From positions 806,001 to 870,000 of the forward strand of contig CM024180.1 of the NCBI GenBank assembly GCA_013433145.1: 64,000 nt of DNA, read 5' to 3'. Each line of letters opens with the position of its first letter. The stretch's first letter is position 1. Below, piece by piece: positions 60,156 through 64,000 of this stretch. The notes below the pieces were generated by a model. That model was not told the DNA's origin. It saw only the letters and a program-made list of their open reading frames with translations, and made no database searches. This DNA is from Ascaris suum. Its lineage: Eukaryota > Nematoda > Chromadorea > Rhabditida > Ascarididae. The translations under genes and the position numbers were made by a program.

Positions 60156-61439
60156 ACATTTTTTTTCCTTCTTTTATTTAGATATTATTTGCATACGACG
60201 TTAATTATAGTATAAAAATTTCTACGCATAAGTTCGATGTTCGTTAAGCATTTTAGAGCATCAAAATTTCATCAGTTCTACTCATCTGCTCCTAGTTTAT
60301 CAGGTGAATGCGTTAGTAGGTTTTGTCCGATTGATCTAAATTTAATTAAAATATATTGACGGATTTTTTTGCTGATGAATTTTATGCTAGTTGAAGTGCT
60401 ATTAGATTTGATACAAATTGTTGGATGTGTACATGAAATTATTCAAACCTTATTTATAAAATAGTCACCATTGTACTAATCAACGGGGTAGCACAACTTT
60501 TCACCTGAATTTAGAATGCAGCCCGATAAAAAGCGATAGGGGGAAAGCGCGAACAAGTCGATCGAAAACGATAGTTTCCTTATGTGAGGATCCCTTCTGT
60601 CACTATTTTGCGTGGCATCATTGAGGGAAGTTGCTCGCGTTTTTTTGTTAACATTACAATTGCTTCGTATTTGGTAGCATAGTATCATACCAGTTGCTCT
60701 TTCGATATTATTGCCGTCGAAGAAATGATGCGGCGAGGAGCGATATGAGGGGGGGGGGTAGGGAGGGGTTTACATCTAATGGTTGTGGTTTGAAAGACTT
60801 GTATCGGTGTCGGAATTTTCATTTCAAAGAACTTTGAAAGAAATTTTCAATAACGCAGTATTTCTTAGTATTTTTACACCATAAGTGACAAGGAACTTCA
60901 ACACTCTCTGAACTGTGCCTTTTTTTAAATTTATAAATAACCTTGGTTATCATCAACTACAGCGGGGGTTGGGGAGGAGGAAGGGGGGATTCCTTGAAGA
61001 ATCGGTTGTAAAATTTTGGCTAATATTCCATCAATTTGGTTGAGTGGAGCTTACTCTCATTTCTCTAGCTTATTATGGGACTACTCTATGACATGAATGC
61101 GAGCCAAATAAGGTTATCTTTATTTCAGGCATATTCCTTACAAGATGTAGTTTATTGATAACGCCTATTTAATGATAACCGTTCTTCAATGCTAATAATC
61201 ACCCCAGTTATTGTTCCCTGTGATCTATGTGTTGTTGATCTTGATCCTGGTTCATTTTTATTGCTTATAATCCCGGGGTTTTATTGCTTCTGATACGGTC
61301 CACCGGTCATTTGAGTACCGTCGAGTTTGTAAGTGCGTTGCTGACCTGGCGCTTTTTATGCATAATTGGTAGCATGTTATTCGCGAAAAAAGAGGGGGCG
61401 CAGTTGTTATGAGCGCTAAAAGGTTTTTCGCTGCACTAC

Positions 61440-61508
61440 CCGCCTTAAATCTCAAGAGGATGATTTGGATTACTGTATTGAAAAACGCGATTGCAAACCA
61501 TCGGGGGA
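61440..61508 (+). other. Exon-like segment of an unidentified gene
   Basis: LKSQEDDLDYCIEKRDCKPS and GE precede a gtaaga donor. The composition is acidic, then Cys/Lys-rich. Acceptor not clear. It may belong to the same gene as the segments at 62460 and 63955. Confidence 0.35.
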
Positions 61509-62457
61509 GGTAAGATTGTCGCCTAAGTGCTCAGGAGTTGGATGGTGCAGGTGCAAGGTTGTACCGAATAGGTCTTTGGCGAGGTATCATTGCGTACTCT
61601 TCGATAGCTTTGCAGGAAATGGGCAAGCAAGCGGTTGCTTCGAGTTTTATCAATTATAGCCTGTATTGCGGTTGCGTAACATTGCTAACTAATTATGCAT
61701 CACCTATATGACGACAGATTTTTGAAACTTGATAGCTGTGTAAAATTCAGCCGATTAAAGCTTTGAAACTTAAGTTAATACATAGATCCAACTTGGTGCA
61801 TAAAGCTTGCAAATGCCACATTGTGTTGTGGTCGCATATTCATCTATGAGAAGTCCATTCTCGTAAAGTTGCTGAATTACGAATGTCTTCGTTGTTGTTG
61901 TTGTAAAAGGATTAGCTACCCAAGTAGATGGGCATATTTTGGCTCAGTGGAACAGTATTTGCCCAACTCTGCCAACACCTTTGTTATACTTCTGCTGGGT
62001 TTTCATTCTAGAAGGTGTTATACCTTATTCTTCTTACCTCTTCGGGAAGTCGTATTTTCCAGTCTTATTGCATTTCATCATTCAAGCTGTATATCTCCTT
62101 ATTACAGGCTGTTGTAAATTCGACGAATTGAAGCGAGTGAAGCGAGAATGGTGATCTTTCTTTATTTTCCAATCTTCGGTGTTTTAATTTTTTTTTCTAA
62201 ATTGTAACAACTAAATTATGAAAAAAAAAACGGATCATAAGAAATATTTAATTAAATTTATAATGTTTATCGATTGAAGTGCACAACTGATAAGATATCG
62301 CTTTTGTTTCCGTCCCGAGCACTATCATCTGTGGCTACTTATGCCGGTCATTTGCGATCTGGTCATTTGCGCCGCTTGGTTATTGGCCATCTGGTTACTT
62401 TGATTATATATATGGCTGCAGCCCCTCCTTGGTACATATCTTATTTTTACAGGGAAA

Positions 62458-62524
62458 ATTGAAAAAAACGCAGAAATTTGCAACACGACTTGCAAAAATG
62501 ATCAAACCGACTGATTCAAGAATG
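62458..62524 (+). other. Exon-like segment, basic helix
   Basis: A ttttacag acceptor is followed by KLKKTQKFATRLAKMIKPTD and SRM. Strong acceptor and amphipathic basic composition suggest coding sequence. No family recognised. Confidence 0.35.
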
Positions 62525-63954
62525 TTGGTGCTTTTGTCTTTTTGCGTTATTTCAATTCTTCTGTTTCGTTTCTTTCTAATTTTATGTACCTTTGCCTGTT
62601 TGTGTTTATAATGAGCGTTATGTTGACACCATTTCTACAAATATTCATATGTGAATGCCCTCAAGAACTATCGAGGCTAGAGCTATGAAACCAGCTGATT
62701 GTATTTTATACATTTGAATGAAATTGTTTTAGCTTTCAGCTTGATTCTTGAGCTTCAAAAACGAGTTGTGGGCACGTAAATATTTCCCGGGAATTTCCTC
62801 TCAAGAGGACATTTTACGGCTATCCTAACTGCAAAACATTTGAGAAACCGACCTTTTTTTTGAAATTTAGTGTGAATTCAGTTAAAATATAAACGCACTA
62901 TTGCTCCTCCTTCATTATTCGTTGAAACCGGTTGATTTGATGCGTATAACTGCGAGGTTGCGCCTAGCACCAAGTCATTTGACATACTTTCCTGCCAGTC
63001 CTTCATTTACAGTCAGTGGACCAATCTGCCTGAAGGACTTTCATTTGTACAGTATTTTTTTGTTCTGGTGCAAGATACTCCAAAGTTAGTTCCTGTTGTG
63101 TAACGCTATAGGTAGCTATCAGTAAATTCTTCATCACGCAGTACGTTTGCTTTAATAAATCAAAATACTATGAGGTCGAGGGAGGAGAGAAAGTAAGAAA
63201 GGTCGAAGGCGTGAATAGATTTTTTTGATATATGGCAACGTCCTTCAACGTTTTCCCCACGCTTAACAATATCGGTTGTTCACGCTCATCGGTAGTGCTT
63301 TAGATCTTTGTGATATGGTACGATGGCTAGTGGTTGTAAAAAGCCTATGAACGCAGACATGGGGAATTAGAACTGTGGAAACTGAGATGAGGGATAGAAA
63401 AGAGAGGCCGTAGGAAGAATCTTGCGCATTAACCTGCTGTCCATTATTATAGCCGAAATCTCTGCTAATAGGCGTAGTGCCACCCACTATCATTCAATTA
63501 TGGATGGCGCAAATTGCCGTTAAGGTTCAGGCTGAGGCTATAGCAAGGTAGTATGAATGATCGGAAATATAAGAAAAGAAAAGGAATCGAGGAATTGTTG
63601 GAGGGAAAGATGTCTTCTTGCGATAATCCTTCTGCGCTTTTACCCTCCTGTGAGGTGCTAACCAATCCTGATATTGGGAGGAGGGAGGGTAGAGTGGGAC
63701 TAGCGGGAACATATCTGAGGATACCGTCGTATCATTTTATAGGCACCAGGCTGACGGTTACAGTTTTTGTATCAATGTTTTGCTCTCTCTTGATCCAGGC
63801 ACTCTCGATGAATGTTTTCCATTTCCATGCAGTTTTACTGTTTATCATTGAATTTAGACTATTTTTTGATCGTTTATTTATACTATATTTACTATTGAAT
63901 TAATTTTAGCATTTCTTTCACTTAACTAATTCCATCATTTCTTTAATTTTCCAG

Positions 63955-64000
63955 AAAGGAAGGCGATCGAGTAATAAGGAAGAAAAAAGAGGATGAACAA
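63955..64000 (+). CDS. Exon start of an unidentified gene running off the right edge
   Basis: A strong tttttccag-type acceptor at about 63954 opens KEGDRVIRKKKEDEQ to the window end. Highly charged; could be a coiled coil. Too short to name. Confidence 0.4.

Noticed and set aside
1..64000. CRISPR arrays, rRNA genes, bacterial operons, intact transposons or viral genes
   Set aside because: No regularly spaced identical repeats, rRNA core sequence, reverse transcriptase or transposase motif, or capsid-like frame was seen.

Overview
The window is genomic DNA from an animal, probably an invertebrate and most likely nematode-like. It is AT-rich, and its genes are split into short exons by long introns. 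No rRNA, CRISPR array, operon or bacterial gene was seen. Three conserved animal genes lie on the + strand in this order: an SMN (survival motor neuron) homologue truncated at its 5' end by the window start (1 to about 3.4 kb), a phospholipase D1-type gene of at least 27 kb with 23 mapped exons (17.2 to 44.3 kb, possibly starting near 14 kb), and a PRRC1 homologue with six exons (52.1 to 58.1 kb). The nematode assignment is an inference from intron style and a probable trans-splice acceptor just before the PRRC1 start codon; no spliced-leader gene or other decisive marker is present.

Layout: 1-3422 SMN; 3423-13980 an AT-rich stretch with tandem repeats and no recognisable gene; 13980-15550 a GC-richer block and a candidate exon that may be the unresolved 5' end of PLD; 17174-44307 PLD (PX domain, PH domain, two HKD catalytic motifs, conserved C-terminus); 44308-52078 mainly AT-rich intergenic DNA; 52098-58080 PRRC1; 58081-64000 downstream DNA with several isolated exon-like segments of at least one unidentified gene running off the right edge.

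The three genes have no obvious common pathway: SMN acts in snRNP assembly, PLD makes phosphatidic acid at membranes, and PRRC1 is linked to the early secretory pathway. The more unusual signals are genome-scale. There are 22 uninterrupted G or C runs of 9-16 bases, all outside mapped exons. About half of the inferred introns begin GTT, and about 30 percent end in AAG or GAG. One- or two-base frame breaks recur in otherwise well-conserved exons of all three genes. The frame breaks look most like uncorrected assembly indels, but the sequence alone cannot exclude other causes. A hairpin cluster in a PLD intron and three tRNA-like promoter remnants are further non-coding candidates.
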